Both the position numbers and the translations under genes were made by a program. From the NCBI RefSeq assembly GCF_018320785.1, contig NC_054868.1:44895874-44959873 (forward strand): a stretch of DNA of 64,000 bases. The letters run 5' to 3'. This document shows, in pieces, positions 25,801 through 36,960 of the stretch. Below the pieces are notes generated by a model. The model searched no databases. It was not told the origin of the DNA and worked only from the letters and a program-made list of their open reading frames with translations. Position 1 is the stretch's first letter. Each line of letters opens with the position of its first letter. The DNA comes from Cheilinus undulatus (taxonomy: Eukaryota > Chordata > Actinopteri > Labriformes > Labridae).

Positions 25801-27761
25801 TGAAGCATTCCTTCAACAGGATGGTTTTCAGCATGTCAGGTTCCATCACAGCCAGCATGGGCCTCTTAAACTCATAAGTACTGGACATTTACACAAATAT
25901 AAATGTTGGGACTTTAGGGTACAGCATCAACCATCATATATTTATTTTGTAATCACTGCCATCCATCCATTTGCTTTAAAGTTTACCCTTCAGGCCCTGT
26001 TGTTCAGAAAGTTTTATTCAGAGAAAATGATCGAAATTGGTTAACTTTTTATGTCTTGATCACTTAACCCAGCTCACTGTCCCTGTTTTCAAAGAAAAGC
26101 TGGATAGGATCAACCTGGTCCATGTAGAGATGTTTGTTTTTGATTTAAAAGTTTTACTCTACATACTTTGTCCACAGGAGGTGTGAAAATCAACTCAAAT
26201 CCAAAGTTCCTCACAACTGCTTTAAAGTTCCTGTGAACAACTCGGGTTTGTGCTGATTTTGGCGCCTCCTGTGGACAAAGCTATACCCTTTATCTCTTTA
26301 CTGATCCTGCCCTGTGTCCTGGGAAAACAGGAACAGGAAGAGAGAGAAAGGAATGACATATGTAAGGATAAAAATCCACAGGTTTGGGTAGTGATGTCAG
26401 GCCTGCTCACAGAAATGGATGGGCCTCCAATAGGCCCGGGTAATGGACCCTCCCTAGATTCCATTTAATAACATCAACACACGCAGGCTGGTTTTGTAGC
26501 ATTTAGTACTAGCTCCCTCACTAGCATTTGAATCTTGGGCCCATCTTCAATCACCTTATGAGCAGATTGAAAACATTTTTTTTTGCAGGTCTTCACATTT
26601 CTATAGGCAAGGAGTAAAGGTCTGCACATCTTGAAGCTCCCATATCAGGTTTTTATTAGCAACCAAGTGCTTTTTGAAACAGCATGCTCTTCTTCAGAGT
26701 TGTCACAAGTCTGAAGCAAAATATGGTTAAGCGGCAAAATTGGAAAAGGGGTTAGAGCAGCAAAAAAAAAAAAAAAAACGCGAAAAAGAGGTTAAAAGAG
26801 GCAAAAACAATGGATCAGCAGCAAATGTGATTTAAGAAAGGAAAAATTGGCAGAAAAATGGTGAAAAGTGGCAAAATGTGTCAAAAGTGGCAAAAAAATT
26901 TGTGTAAGGATTTAAAAAACGTCTTAAAGTAGCAAAAATGTGCGATAAAATTGGTGAAAAGCGTTGGAAACAGTGATGGTTGCTTGATGCAACCTGATGT
27001 CATCACTACCCAGAATGCATTGTATAAAATTGGCAGCCCACATGGGAAACTACTTCTAAATGTACTCCAAAATATAAAATCTAACGTTTGTCTTTAAACA
27101 GTATACATGTAGAAGACACTAAGGTCTTCATGAATTACTATGCAAGTGCGGACGTAAGCCGCTAACTATTGAGAGGTTCAAGGGTCAGACCCTCGCAGTT
27201 TTACAGCACGTAATAAAATAATGTTTTTCTTGGTGCTCAGTAAAGTTCTGCTCATGCTTTAAGAGGCTCTGAATACTCACCCCCATATCTTGCCAAACTT
27301 CTTTTGATTCTCTGTGTCATCCAGATAATAAACCTAAAAAAAGAGTTACTTAACTCACACTTTTTAGAAAAATCATCATTTTCTGTTACTTAAATGACAC
27401 ACCATTTTAAAAATTAGTGACTTAAATGTAAAGATTTACATACTTTGTGGAGCCTGCCAATTGTGCCGAAGTACATGTATGGCTTGAGACTTGGGATCCC
27501 CAACGTCTCAAATATTCCATAACTAGAGTAGCCATACCTGTGGGAAACAAAGACAGTCAGTTATGTCTCTAGACAGTCAAAAATCATCAGTAAGTGTCAA
27601 CAGTAGAGGAAATGGCTACACTTTGGTGCTTTAAACGCCTTTCTTTTAGTCATCTGAAACACTAAGACTGAATCAGCTTGTTCTCCTTACATGACAAATA
27701 AGCAGATGAATGTGATCAGCAGGATCCATGTTTCTAAAGAGAAAAAGAGAAAGTAGCCCAT
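16832..27761 (-). CDS. Cytochrome P450 family 3 protein (CYP3-A)
   Basis: Complete 14-exon gene, 499 residues: complement of 16832-16912, 18050-18212, 18447-18605, 18713-18780, 18865-19025, 19443-19518, 21603-21730, 21831-21973, 22422-22510, 22613-22726, 25781-25880, 27281-27333, 27444-27537 and 27691-27761. All borders are GT-AG and all phases agree. An N-terminal membrane anchor ([23 protein letters not shown]) holds the enzyme in the ER. Later come the I-helix (FAGYETS), K-helix ECMR (ExxR), a PERF region and the heme loop [12 protein letters not shown], whose Cys is the iron ligand. Expected reaction: NADPH-P450-reductase-dependent mono-oxygenation of lipophilic drugs or steroids. Compared with CYP3-B, exon 7 is 6 nt shorter and the normal 227-nt exon 11 is split by an extra intron. 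The sequence is clearly diverged from CYP3-B; it may be a CYP3B- or CYP3D-type fish subfamily, which I cannot decide. Confidence 0.93.
17420..17870 (+). mobile_element. Internally deleted Tc1-like element in the last intron of CYP3-A
   Basis: The ends are inverted ('ctatatggacaaaagtattt' at left, its complement 'ttttgtccatttagtgt' at right). About 340 bp from the 5' side, with remnants of the transposase start ('gatcgttctgaagagctcag') and helix-turn-helix region, are joined to about 110 bp of the 3' side. A typical deletion derivative. Confidence 0.85.
18606..18712 (-). other. Extra 107-bp phase-2 intron splitting CYP3 exon 11
   Basis: The 227-nt exon found intact in CYP3-B and CYP3-C is present in CYP3-A as 68 + 159 nt (sum exactly 227), separated by 107 bp with a GTAGGT donor and an AAAAG acceptor. 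The intron falls inside the codon for Arg of the K-helix ExxR motif (ATGAG/G), so splicing restores Cys-Met-Arg-Leu-Tyr-Pro. Confidence 0.92.
19560..19775. repeat. Dispersed repeat, copy 1 (partner at 23620-23830)
   Basis: About 200 bp sharing several blocks with 23620-23830, for example 'ctttctaaccgggccca' and 'catctgctttgcaaggtta'. No coding potential. Not assigned to a family. Confidence 0.75.
19838..21149. mobile_element. 1.3-kb inverted-repeat element in a CYP3-A intron
   Basis: The left end 'gcccagttcagaccaa' is matched by its reverse complement 'ttggtctgaactgggc' at the right end. It lies in the intron between exons 8 and 9 of CYP3-A. No transposase frame was found; open frames inside are short and unrecognised. 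A hAT-type MITE is possible, but I could not identify a clear target duplication. Confidence 0.65.
23620..23830. repeat. Dispersed repeat, copy 2
   Basis: Same family as 19560-19775, in the CYP3-A intron between exons 5 and 4. Confidence 0.75.
23900..25385 (+). mobile_element. Tc1-like element in the CYP3-A intron 4, decayed
   Basis: Both ends carry the subterminal 'gatcatcaaaccaatttaaat' type sequence in inverted arrangement (about 23903 and 25290), and the right end has 'ggatacttttttacagta'. The interior has typical Tc1 transposase wording (for example 'atggtctggggctgctttgctg' around 24745), but with frameshifts and stops. Its 3' half was the donor for a patch copied into the element at 40649-42757. 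Confidence 0.85.
25440..26990. repeat. Segmental-duplication block A, copy 1 (contains CYP3-A exon 4)
   Basis: Closely matches 36060-37900 and 52085-53745. It includes exon 4 of CYP3-A (25781-25880) and flanking intron. The right end (26690-26990) is a low-complexity stretch of 'ggcaaaa...gtgaaaa' units. Confidence 0.9.
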
Positions 27762-28474
27762 GGTTCTCTTTTGTTCGGCCAAGTTGTGGTAAATTCAGCT
27801 TTGCTCTGCACTGATCTCTGCAGTGCAGTGCCAGGCTCAAGAGGGGTGGCCTGTTCTCTCTGTGTTATGTAACAAGTGTGGCCTCTCACCTCCTTTTGTC
27901 AGGACAACACCAATGCACCACCCAGACTTCTGAGAAAATGTTAGGACATGTGCTCAGTCCAGCACAGATAACAAAGAAATGTGTCTAAGTAAAACAAATG
28001 AGAGCCTCCACCTGGGACAATGCAGGTTTAAGGCCTGAATACTCCTCTATTGTGCCAACATAATCAAGAAGATAAAGCGTGACCAAATACAAGATTCATC
28101 GTTGTTTTCATAGATACTGCTTGGATCCTGAAGCATTTAACTAAAACAAGATTAAGTCTTATCTGAATTAATGGACATTTCATGAACTTTGTGTGCATTT
28201 CATCTTTTATAACACAGCAATAAAATCATTCAGATCCCAAAAACTGCAGAGTCAGTGATGTCTCATCTGATTAAACTTGATACTAATAGACTCTTCTTGG
28301 TCTCTGTTGTCAATTATTTACTGAGCTTTGCATGCTGGCTTGGATAACCTCCCACATACTTCCTTTACTCACGCAACAGGTCCATCCAGCTCGGTATAAA
28401 AAAGCTTTGGATTTGATTTGTGGCTTCAGTGGAACTTTTTCTGCCACTGACTGACGACAGGGAAAGGTGCAGAG
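27762..28474. promoter_or_regulatory. Bidirectional intergenic promoter of CYP3-A and CYP3-B
   Basis: 713 bp separate the two start codons of the divergent P450 genes. A TATA box (TATAAAAAA, 28395-28403) lies 72-80 bases upstream of the CYP3-B ATG, well placed for a short leader. No clear TATA box was seen close to the CYP3-A start. Xenobiotic-receptor sites are expected from family knowledge, but I did not identify a convincing one by eye. Confidence 0.7.
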
Positions 28475-31400
28475 ATGGGCTACCTGTTCTTTTTCTCCAC
28501 TGAGACATGGACCCTCCTGGTTGCCTTTGTTACTCTGTTATTTGTGTAAGTGTTGAAGAACCACTGTCTGGCTTATTTATCTGTGTTTGTTAGCATGTTT
28601 TAGTGTGATAAAAATCTTTTCTTTTCTCTTACATTGTTCTTTTTTTGTTTTTACACAGGTACGCTATGTGGCCGTACAACACATTCAAGAAAATGGGCAT
28701 CCCTGGTCCCAATCCGATCCCTTTTTTCGGCACTATGCTGGCATATAGAAAGGTTGGTAAATGAGGCATCACACCATAACAGTAGAGTCTCAGCAAGGTA
28801 AATAGTGGTGTAAAAGAACTCCTGAAGAGGATAATAGGGCAGTGTTTTTTGTAAAAAAATCTCCTAAGTATGTTAGTTTATTGAGTGTAGCTTGGTGCAG
28901 AAGCTTGCATTGTTATTTCTGAGAAACAGGGCAAAATACTGACCAAAGCAGGTCTTTTCTCGCCCTCAGAGGTCTAAGCTAGATTTGAATCTTCAAAAGA
29001 ATTTCACTTGACATTTGTCTCAGTATAGTGACACTGTTTCATAGTTTTACCACTTTATTTTAGTAGTCTGAATCATTGCTTGTAAACCCATTGGCCAATG
29101 TGGGTCAAAAAGGTTTTTTATGAACAATTTCCTCTTCATGATTAGTGTAATAATGATACGACTGCATAATGGTAACTAACCCCATGGTATAAGGCAACAA
29201 GGATTATGGGGGGAAAAGCAGGACTGTTTCTATTTGGAGGTTGACTTGAGAAAAGTATGCCAAATGCAGTGGAATTCAAGCTTAGCTAGGGCTTCAAGCA
29301 GCACTGAAGGGCCATCACACGCCGGTGCATGGCGACTGTCGGTGTAAGTCAATTCTTGGTACAACATTCAGTGTGATCCTGCACAGCAGAGAGAGCGAAG
29401 AGATCCTCCCAGGACTGTGATTAAATAAAAATAATGAGCATATTGCACTTAACCCTCCTGTTGTCCTTGGGTCAATTTGACCCGATTCTGAAATTTGAAA
29501 AGTCGTAACTGTGTTTTTCTTCCATATTATTGCCTGAAAAAAATCATACCATAAATAACAAAAAAAAAAGTGTTATGTATATATCAATGTGTTGGAAACA
29601 AGTTTAGTAAAAACAAAAAAACTGTTAACCATTTTATACCTCATGCTCTATAAGCAGTCAAAAAAGACCAGGTCAATTTGACCCGGGAGGACAAAAGGTG
29701 CATAGTAAAAACGAAGACAACAGGAGTTAAAGACCCTGTAAAGTGAATCCAAAGTTTTAGTCGTAACACACTTGATATGTTGGAATATGGCTGCTGTAAA
29801 TTTGAAAACACTGAGATCTACATGTGACTGAATTCTGGATTTAGACTGTTAAAAAGTTTTTCACCTCTTTCCTTGCTGGGTTTAATTTGAGAGGGGCAAG
29901 TATGTTGGCTGGTGACATTATGATCCCACAGTAGGGAATGACCCCGTCCCTCTAAATCACAGAGCAGTTCATCTAAGTACAGTCTGTTATCTGATGTCAC
30001 TGCCTTTATGGAAAGTTAACAGTCAGTTAAATGCTGTTTTTTCCTTCATGGTGAGGTAATTTGCCAAATCTATCAGCCACAGTGGTCTATGGATCATTTA
30101 GTGTATCATGAAAAAGATTTTAGACAGAAAAAAACTCTCTCTTCTGGCACAGAGCCAGGCCACTGCGCTCTGTTCATAAGGTCAAGGGGCAGGATAAAGG
30201 TGTGAGAACTTTTCCATTCTGTTTGTAACATTTTTACATTTTAAAGGATTGTATTTTTCCTGAGTTGGCGTGGCTTCAGCTTATTCAACGGTCACACCCA
30301 CACCATCCTGTAGCAGATTTTACTGCCTTATTTGTCATGATTCTGTAGCTTAGTTTTCTAACTTGGAGAAGTTTTATTTGACTACAGTTAGAACAAGGGG
30401 GTTCATGACACAGTGACCTGTCATACAACAATCCTAAATACAGATTCATTTTCATTTTCCAAAGTCTTTAATATGTGAATTAGTACTGGCTGTCAACACT
30501 AGGTGGCAGTATGAAAACTAAGATATGATCTAGGTAGGACTGATGTTTTCATTATTATTTCAAATTGAAAGAAGATTGAAAAATTATTTAGAGGTGTTTC
30601 TGGCTTCTTACAGCAGGTGGCGCTACAGCAAAACCATGAAATTACTCTTTAAATGTGTTGAGGGGCAGACCTTGATCATACATGTGAAATATGAGTGAAA
30701 TCAGATGTGGCATAAGGGAGTTATGGCACCTTCCTGTCAAATTGGTGACATACCAAATGCTCTCCATCACCACTGAGACATCCTAAATAAAACATGTATG
30801 TGTTGTGGACAAATACTTAAAGGTCACAAATTATGCAAAATACACTTTTTCAGGCTTTACTAACTAAAATATGTGCCCCTGGCCTGTCCACAATCCCCCC
30901 AAGAATCAGAAAAATCCACACACCCCTGTCCTGTTAAAATGAACTGATGTTGATTTAGAATATAATCTTCTTGTCTGTTTAGGGTTTCTTCACATTTGAT
31001 GAAGACTGCTTCAAGAAATATGGTAAAACATGGGGGTAAGTCTGCCTGCTTCACTGAGAATTTTTGCATTTATCTCATGTAAATTTGATTGTTTCCTCTG
31101 AGCTGCTTGTCTGTTGACATTGAACATCTCATTACAGAAATGTCCCTCATGATTATCATTTTCTCTTCACTTTCTGTTTCTAGCATTTTCGATGGTCGTC
31201 AGCCTGTGCTGTGTATCACAGACCCCGCCATGGTCAAAACTGTTCTGGTCAAGGAGTGTTACTCTCTCTTCACCAACCGCAGAGTACGTACCCTTACACT
31301 AAAACTCATTCATTCACTCATAAAGGTTTTGTGCTTCTTATCTTAACTCTCTTTCTAACTGTGTTGCAGAACTTCTACCTAAATGGACCCCTGTATGATG

Positions 31401-34400
31401 CCGTTTCCATCGCTGAGGACGATCAGTGGAGGAGGATCCGCAGCGTCCTCTCTCCTTCCTTCACATCAGGGAGGCTGAAAGAGGTACAGTCTTCTACTGT
31501 GCTCAACTTTTTTCTTTCAAACATTTTCAACCTTTTTGTGACCCCCTGAATTATCTTGCAGTACTTTTGGGGGTCTTAAAAATAGCCTGTTTAAAGATGT
31601 AGCCTCTGTGCATTGGTTATTGGCTATTCTACATTTTTCTTGTTGCCATAATTTAAAAAATGCTGTGAAGATGGTTACTTTAGGCTGGTGGTTGACATGG
31701 ATTGACTCATTTCATTCTTTTACCCATTTTATTGCCGCTGGCAGTCCTACTAAATATAAGCCAATAGTCTAGCAGTGCCTTTTTAACAGCTTTTCTTTTT
31801 CATTTCAGACTGATAATATCTTGCATACCAATTAAATATTCTGTTGTTTCCCCTCCTGTATCGTATTTAACTTGTTTGTTGTTATAATTCTCAACTGTCT
31901 CATTCTGATCCTCAGATGTTTGACATAATGAAACGCCACTCTGCTAACCTGATCAGCAATATGAAAAAGAAAGCCGACAAAAATGAGCCCTTGGAGATGA
32001 AAGAGTAAGAACACCAATGATCTAACATTTCAAGTTTCGTTTTTCAGAAAATGTCTGAAATCCGGTCAGTATAAGTGTGAAAGTCAGTATTTGATGTGTC
32101 TGTGTGCTCTTTAGGTTCTTTGGACCTTACAGTATGGACGTAGTGACCAGCACAGCCTTCAGTGTAGACATCGACTCACTCAACAACCCCTCAGACCCGT
32201 TTGTCAATAACATCAAGAAGATGCTGAAGTTTGACCTGTTAAACCCACTCCTCCTCCTTGTTGGTACAAAATTAACTTTTGTGTTAAAAAAGTTTTTTTT
32301 TTTTACAGTTTTGAAAATCAGTTGGCAAAAAAACAACAATATTTACACCGCGTTCCACATTATTATGCAAATTGGATTTTGGTGTCATAAACATTCAATT
32401 TTTTGTTTTACAAAAATTGTTTTTCCAACCAATGCTCACAAGCAGAAACAGTTGCAGTGGACCCAGAAATACATGAAGACTAATTTTCAGTCTTGTTTAC
32501 TGATGAGTGCCATGCAACCCTGGATGGTCCAGAGGGACGGAGTAGTGGATGGTTGGATGGCCACCATGTCCCAACAAGGCTGCAACATCAGCAAGGATGT
32601 GGCAGGGTCATGTTTTGGGCTGGAATCATGGGGAGAGAGCTGGTGGGCCCCTCTAGGGTCCCTGAAGGTGTGAAAATGACCTTGGCAAAGTATATAGAGT
32701 TTCTGACTGACCACTTTCTTCCATGGTACAAAAAGAAGAACTGTGCCTTCTGTAGCAAAATTATCTTCATGCATGACAATGCACCATCTCATGCTGCAAA
32801 GAATACCTCTGTGTCATTGGCTGCTATGGGCATAAAAGGTGTGATCCTCATCCTCCCCTGACCTCAACCCTATTGAGAACCTTTGGAGCATCCTCAAGCG
32901 AAAGATCTATGAGGGTGGGAGGCGGTTCACATCAAAACAGAAGCTCTGGGAGGCTATTCTGACATCTTGCAAAGAAATTCAAGCAGAAACTCTCCAAAAA
33001 CTCACAAGTTCAATGGATGCAAGAATTGAGAAGGTGATATCAAAGAAGGGGTCCTATGTTAACATGTAACTTGGCCTGTTAAGATGTTTTCTATTTAAAT
33101 AGCTTTTGATTTCAGTAAATATGACCTCCTAATGCCGCAAATTCAACAAATGACTATTTTCAGTTCTTCCCAGCCTATAAAATGTTCAGAAACTCTGTTG
33201 TCCATAATAATTTGGAACAGTGCATTTTGGTTTTTTTTTTTTAAGTTATCTTTGGGAGATTTGTTCAATAAAATTTGAATTATGCCTTAACGGTTGATGA
33301 CTTTAAAATTCTACTGACTTTCATTTGCATCGACTATTTAGGAAAACCAGAGAAAAATATCATTTCCATAGTAATTTGGAACGTGATGGATATCAGGTGG
33401 CTTACTGTGAGTGTTTGCAGCCCTTAATAACTGTGTTGCTCTCTGCTTTACTCCAGCTTTCTTCCCCTTTATGGGTCCAGTATTGCAGAAGTTTGAGTTT
33501 TCCTTCTTCCCTGCATCTGTCACTGACTTCTTTTATGCTGCGCTGCAAAAGTTAAAGACAGAGCGGGAGACCAACAAGAAAAAGGTAAGACTGTCTGTGC
33601 ATGTGTGTATTTACTATATGAACCCTTTGTAAAAGCAAAATCAGAGATATAAATAAAGCTATCTTTACTTGTAGGCTCGAGTGGATTTCCTTCAGCTGAT
33701 GATTGACTCTCAGAAGGAGAATGACCCCAGTGGAGCAGTTCATGAAAAAGGTAGCACACATACTGTACACAGACATGCAGTGCCTACACATAAATAGAAG
33801 CACAACTTAAATGATCCTAAATAAATCCCATTCCATCTCCCTAGGTTTAAGCGACCATGAGATCCTCTCTCAAGCAATGATCTTCCTCTTTGCTGGTTAT
33901 GAAACAAGCAGCAGCTCTCTCACTTTCTTGGCTTACAACCTGGCAAGAAACCCCGATGTTATGAAGAAGCTACAGAAGGAGATCGACACCACCTTCCCCA
34001 ACAAGGTACGTTGGTAGCACCAGCTGTATATAACATGACTCCATTGTGATTACTTTGTATACTTGAAGGGGTAGTGAGGCCGATGGCAGGAATAGGATAC
34101 CCCCCATGGAGCCTAGAGATGAGCAGAAGACCTGTGAGGATCTGGACAAAATGCTGATTAACTGAGTGGAGGTGGCTGGGGTGGAGGAGGGTTACAGCGT
34201 CCGCTGACATTGGAATTTAATATATGACAGGTGTTGGGGCGCAGGTGGCCTAGTGGTTTAAGGTGCGCCCCATGTACACGGTCGGCCTGTGTTCAAAACG
34301 GCCTGTGGCACTTTCCCACATGTCTCTCCTCAGCTCTCTCATCCCCGTTTCTGATTCTGTCCACTGTCCTATTCTGTTAATAAAGGCATAAATGCCCCCA

Positions 34401-35577
34401 AAAAAATCTTAAATATATATGACAGGTGCAGGGTGATTGGACATACAAGGTTGTTTGCTTAAGAGAGTAGATGCCCCTTATCAGCTGAAGAGGGAATGAA
34501 AGGAAGAAGGGAGCGATACTAACAAGTGGTGACAAATGACTGAGTAAGAAAAGACTTCCGTTGAGCTCCATTTTTATTTCCAGAGGTTGCTGCTTGGGTA
34601 GTAGTTTGGTTAGGGCAGTTTGTTGAAGCTCTTATTTTTACCTTATACATCAGAGTTGCGGTCTCCTGTAAAAAGAGAGCAAAGTAAAGTAATGATACAT
34701 AGAAATCTTTTTCAAAGTGTCTCTGTGTTTGTGCAGGCTCCTGTAGAGTACCAGGCTCTCATGCAGATGGAGTATCTAGAATCCGCTATCAACGAGTCTC
34801 TCCGATTGTACCCCATTGCTGCACGTCTGGAGCGTGTTGCTCAGGCCTCCGTGGAGATTAATGGCCTTGTGATACCAAAGGGGATGGTTGTCATGGTACC
34901 CACATGGCCCATGCACCGGGACCCTGATGTGTGGCCTGAACCAGAGGAGTTTAAACCAGAAAGGTGAGGAAAGAAACCTGTTTGGAGAAAATCTTAACCA
35001 CTGAGGGTCAGTTTTTCAATTCTGTGTGTGTTTGCACCCCTAGGTTCAGCAAGGAGAACAAAGACAAAATTGATCCTTACATATACATGCCTTTCGGGGC
35101 CGGGCCAAGAAACTGTATCGGGATGCGTTTTGCTCTGGTGATGATGAGACTAGCAATAGTGGAGATCCTCCAGAGGTACAGCTTCGCTGTGTGTAAGGAG
35201 ACTGAGGTAAGACCAAACATGTTCAACTTTACCCTTGTTATCAATGCTTTTATATGACTTTATATGACACTGAGTGATACTCTCTAAGAACTATTCATTG
35301 CCAGATTGACTGTGATATTGAGGGTTATATAATGTCCAGGCGATGACAAGCTATCTGTTTATTGCGTAATGTTTGTACCCTTTGTGACAGTTCAGATTGT
35401 TTGCAGATTAAAACAAACAAGGTAGACTTTTATGCCTTGTTAGCTTTGATTACACTAGTTTTCTCTTCATGTTCCTTTTCCTACCAGATCCCCTTTGAGA
35501 TGGATGTCCAGGGCCTGCTGGCTCCAAAACGGCCCATCAAACTCAAGCTGGTGCCAAGGTCTGAGACTGCAGGCTAA
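28475..35577 (+). CDS. cyp3a: Cytochrome P450 family 3 subfamily A-like (CYP3-B)
   Basis: Thirteen exons: 28475-28545, 28659-28752, 30983-31035, 31184-31283, 31370-31483, 31916-32004, 32115-32263, 33457-33584, 33675-33750, 33845-34005, 34737-34963, 35044-35206 and 35488-35577. They join in phase to 504 residues, and nearly all exon lengths (71, 94, 53, 100, 114, 89, 149, 128, 161, 227, 163) equal those of mammalian CYP3A genes. Order: N-terminal ER anchor ([18 protein letters not shown]), proline-rich hinge (GIPGPNPIP), I-helix FAGYETS, K-helix ESLR, PERF, and heme-binding [12 protein letters not shown]. Predicted role: ER mono-oxygenase of drugs and steroids fed electrons by P450 reductase. 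No disabling change was found. Introns 2 and 7 carry MITEs and a Tc1 relic. The subfamily letter is by similarity to fish CYP3A; the isoform number is unknown. Confidence 0.95.
29453..29726. mobile_element. 274-bp palindromic TTAA-flanked MITE
   Basis: The ends 'ccctcctgttgtc' and 'gacaacaggag' are inverted, and an internal palindrome carries 'gggtcaatttgacccg' and 'ggtcaatttgacccgg'. It is flanked by TTAA at 29449-29452 and 29727-29730. The second copy of the duplication has a single TTAA at the matching place (40272-40275), giving an exact empty site. Related wording occurs at 63404-63432 and 63741-63770. Confidence 0.92.
29731..30467. mobile_element. TTAA-flanked MITE, copy 2 (CYP3-B intron 2)
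   Basis: 737 bp beginning 'agaccctgtaaagtgaa' and ending in a decayed inverted copy; TTAA at both edges (29727-29730 and 30468-30471). Same family as 11804-12876. It was present before the segmental duplication, because the second unit has it too. Confidence 0.88.
32346..33222 (+). mobile_element. Tc1-like relic in CYP3-B intron 7
   Basis: Inverted ends 'gttccacattattatg' and 'cataataatttggaac'. It holds the C-terminal half of a Tc1 transposase: '[14 protein letters not shown]' near 32493, '[11 protein letters not shown]', then, after a frameshift near 32860, '[18 protein letters not shown]' through 'KKGSYVNM'. The N-terminal half is missing. An almost identical copy at 47370-48243 shows it preceded the tandem duplication. 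Confidence 0.88.
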
Positions 35578-35830
35578 AGAAACAACATGCTGAAATATCA
35601 TCCTTTTGGTGCTCTGAAATTGTATTATTTCATGTTGTTTGTAGTCATAATGTGAAGACATGAGATTCCTCTTTTTAGTAGTGGAAAGTGACGAAGTGCT
35701 TTCAAACAAACTGTGTAAATAGTAAATTTTAATATTCTTTTACTATTGATTAGCCATTTTCTTTTTCTTCATATTTTTACTCATTACACATTAATTTCTC
35801 CTTTTTCTATACAGTCAAATTACAATATTC

Positions 35831-36060
35831 AAACAAAATGTAGTTTTAAAGTGATAATTTCATGTACTAAAGGGATAAGCCATCTAAACCTGTCTGGCCC
35901 TATGTGAAAAGTAATTGCCCCTCCTGATAAAATCAGGAATTAACTGTGATTAAGCACATTTATATGTAAAAAGTAAAAAAAAAGAGAAAGGGGCAGATAC
36001 TTTTTTTTTACAACAAATTAGTTGTTTCTTGCATTAATCTATTTTAAAAATTGTTTGGAT
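35831..36060. mobile_element. Internally deleted Tc1 remnant
   Basis: Matches 23947-24060 joined directly to about 25350-25440, so the middle of the Tc1 seen in CYP3-A intron 4 is missing here. The same deletion derivative recurs at 51850-52085. Confidence 0.75.
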
Positions 36061-36139
36061 TAGTTGAACAAATGGCAAATATAAAACACTATACAGAAAA
36101 GATATTGGCAGGTACATGGAGGTTACAAGGCTGTGTAAG

Positions 36140-36685
36140 GATAAGATATCCTGGTTTGAATGAGGATTTGGACCTGTCATGTTTTTTGTAATGCATTTTA
36201 GTGTTCTTCATGTTTTTCACAGACCTATATATTAGATGTTAATGTGTTTTGAGTGTATTTTGATTGTTTGTTTTATTTGTTATTATTTTCATATTAAGGT
36301 TCATTCTGTCTTCTTTTATTGCTGATTACTCTGTAATTGGTCTCATCTGCCTCATCTTTCTCTGAGTTTGTGGTTGCCTCTAACTGGTCATCACTGGTAT
36401 TGGGAGAGGCCACACTATAATGCCTGATTAGTGAGCCCTGTGTGAAGATTTTCTCCTGGCTTTTCTTCTCTCTGATTCATGTGACTGCCTTCACTAGCTG
36501 TAGTCTACAGTGTTGTGACCACAACACAAATGTTTGTTAGCCCTGACGAAGACCAACTTGGTGGAAACATGTTGGCTTTTTAATGATTTGGCTATTACAA
36601 TAAAGGCTTTTTAGTATTTCCTTCCTCATTTGTACTATTTTTGTGTTTGGATTGCCTGGTTTTCTCCCTTTTTTGGGCTGTGCAA
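36140..36685 (+). mobile_element. Non-LTR-type 3' end inserted in block A copy 2
   Basis: About 540 bp absent from copy 1, where 'ggctatgtaaggaatg' is continuous near 25498-25513. Flanks repeat 'ggctgtgtaagga' and 'ggctgtgcaagga' as a 13-bp direct repeat. The 3' part has 'cctgacgaagaccaacttgg' followed by 'acatgttggct' and 'caataaagg', a tail motif typical of several fish retroposons. It is also present, shortened, at 52155-52560. Confidence 0.6.
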
Positions 36686-36860
36686 GGAATATTCTATTTA
36701 TTTGATAGCACTGGGTGAATATTTGGATTGTAAGATGCTAGTATTACTTCTTGGTTATTGTTTCCTTTGTGTTGTTTCAATTTTGGGTAAGAGTTTCTCT
36801 TGTAAAGCAGTCTCCTTTTGTTGTTTGTTGTGTTTCAGTGTTAATTTTGTGTGATCTCAC

Positions 36861-36960
36861 CCGTCTGTTGGTGAAGTAAGTGAAGCACTCCTTCAACAGG
36901 ATGGTTTTCAGCATGTCAGGTTCCATCACAGCCAGCATGGGCTTCTTTAACTCATAAGTA
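36861..36960 (-). pseudogene. CYP3-A exon 4 remnant (second unit)
   Basis: A 100-nt copy of CYP3-A exon 4, still with donor GTGAGATC and the CAG acceptor, coding '[20 protein letters not shown]'. No other exon of this gene copy remains nearby, so it is a relic of the minus-strand partner in the second tandem unit. Confidence 0.92.

Larger units (their letters stand above)
28863..35830 (+). repeat. Segmental-duplication block B, copy 1 (CYP3-B exons 3-13)
   Basis: From 'cctaagtatgttag' in CYP3-B intron 2 to 'acaatattc' past the gene, this block is duplicated at 39686-50819 with about 99% identity in exons and very high identity in introns. Size differences are due to later insertions in the second copy (Tc1, an 867-bp insert, L1) and one in the first copy (274-bp TTAA MITE). 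Confidence 0.95.

Noticed and set aside
32104-32673. 189-residue frame joining CYP3-B exon 7 to intron sequence
   Set aside because: The first part is exon 7, the rest is read-through into the Tc1 relic; a good GT donor at 32264 ends the exon.
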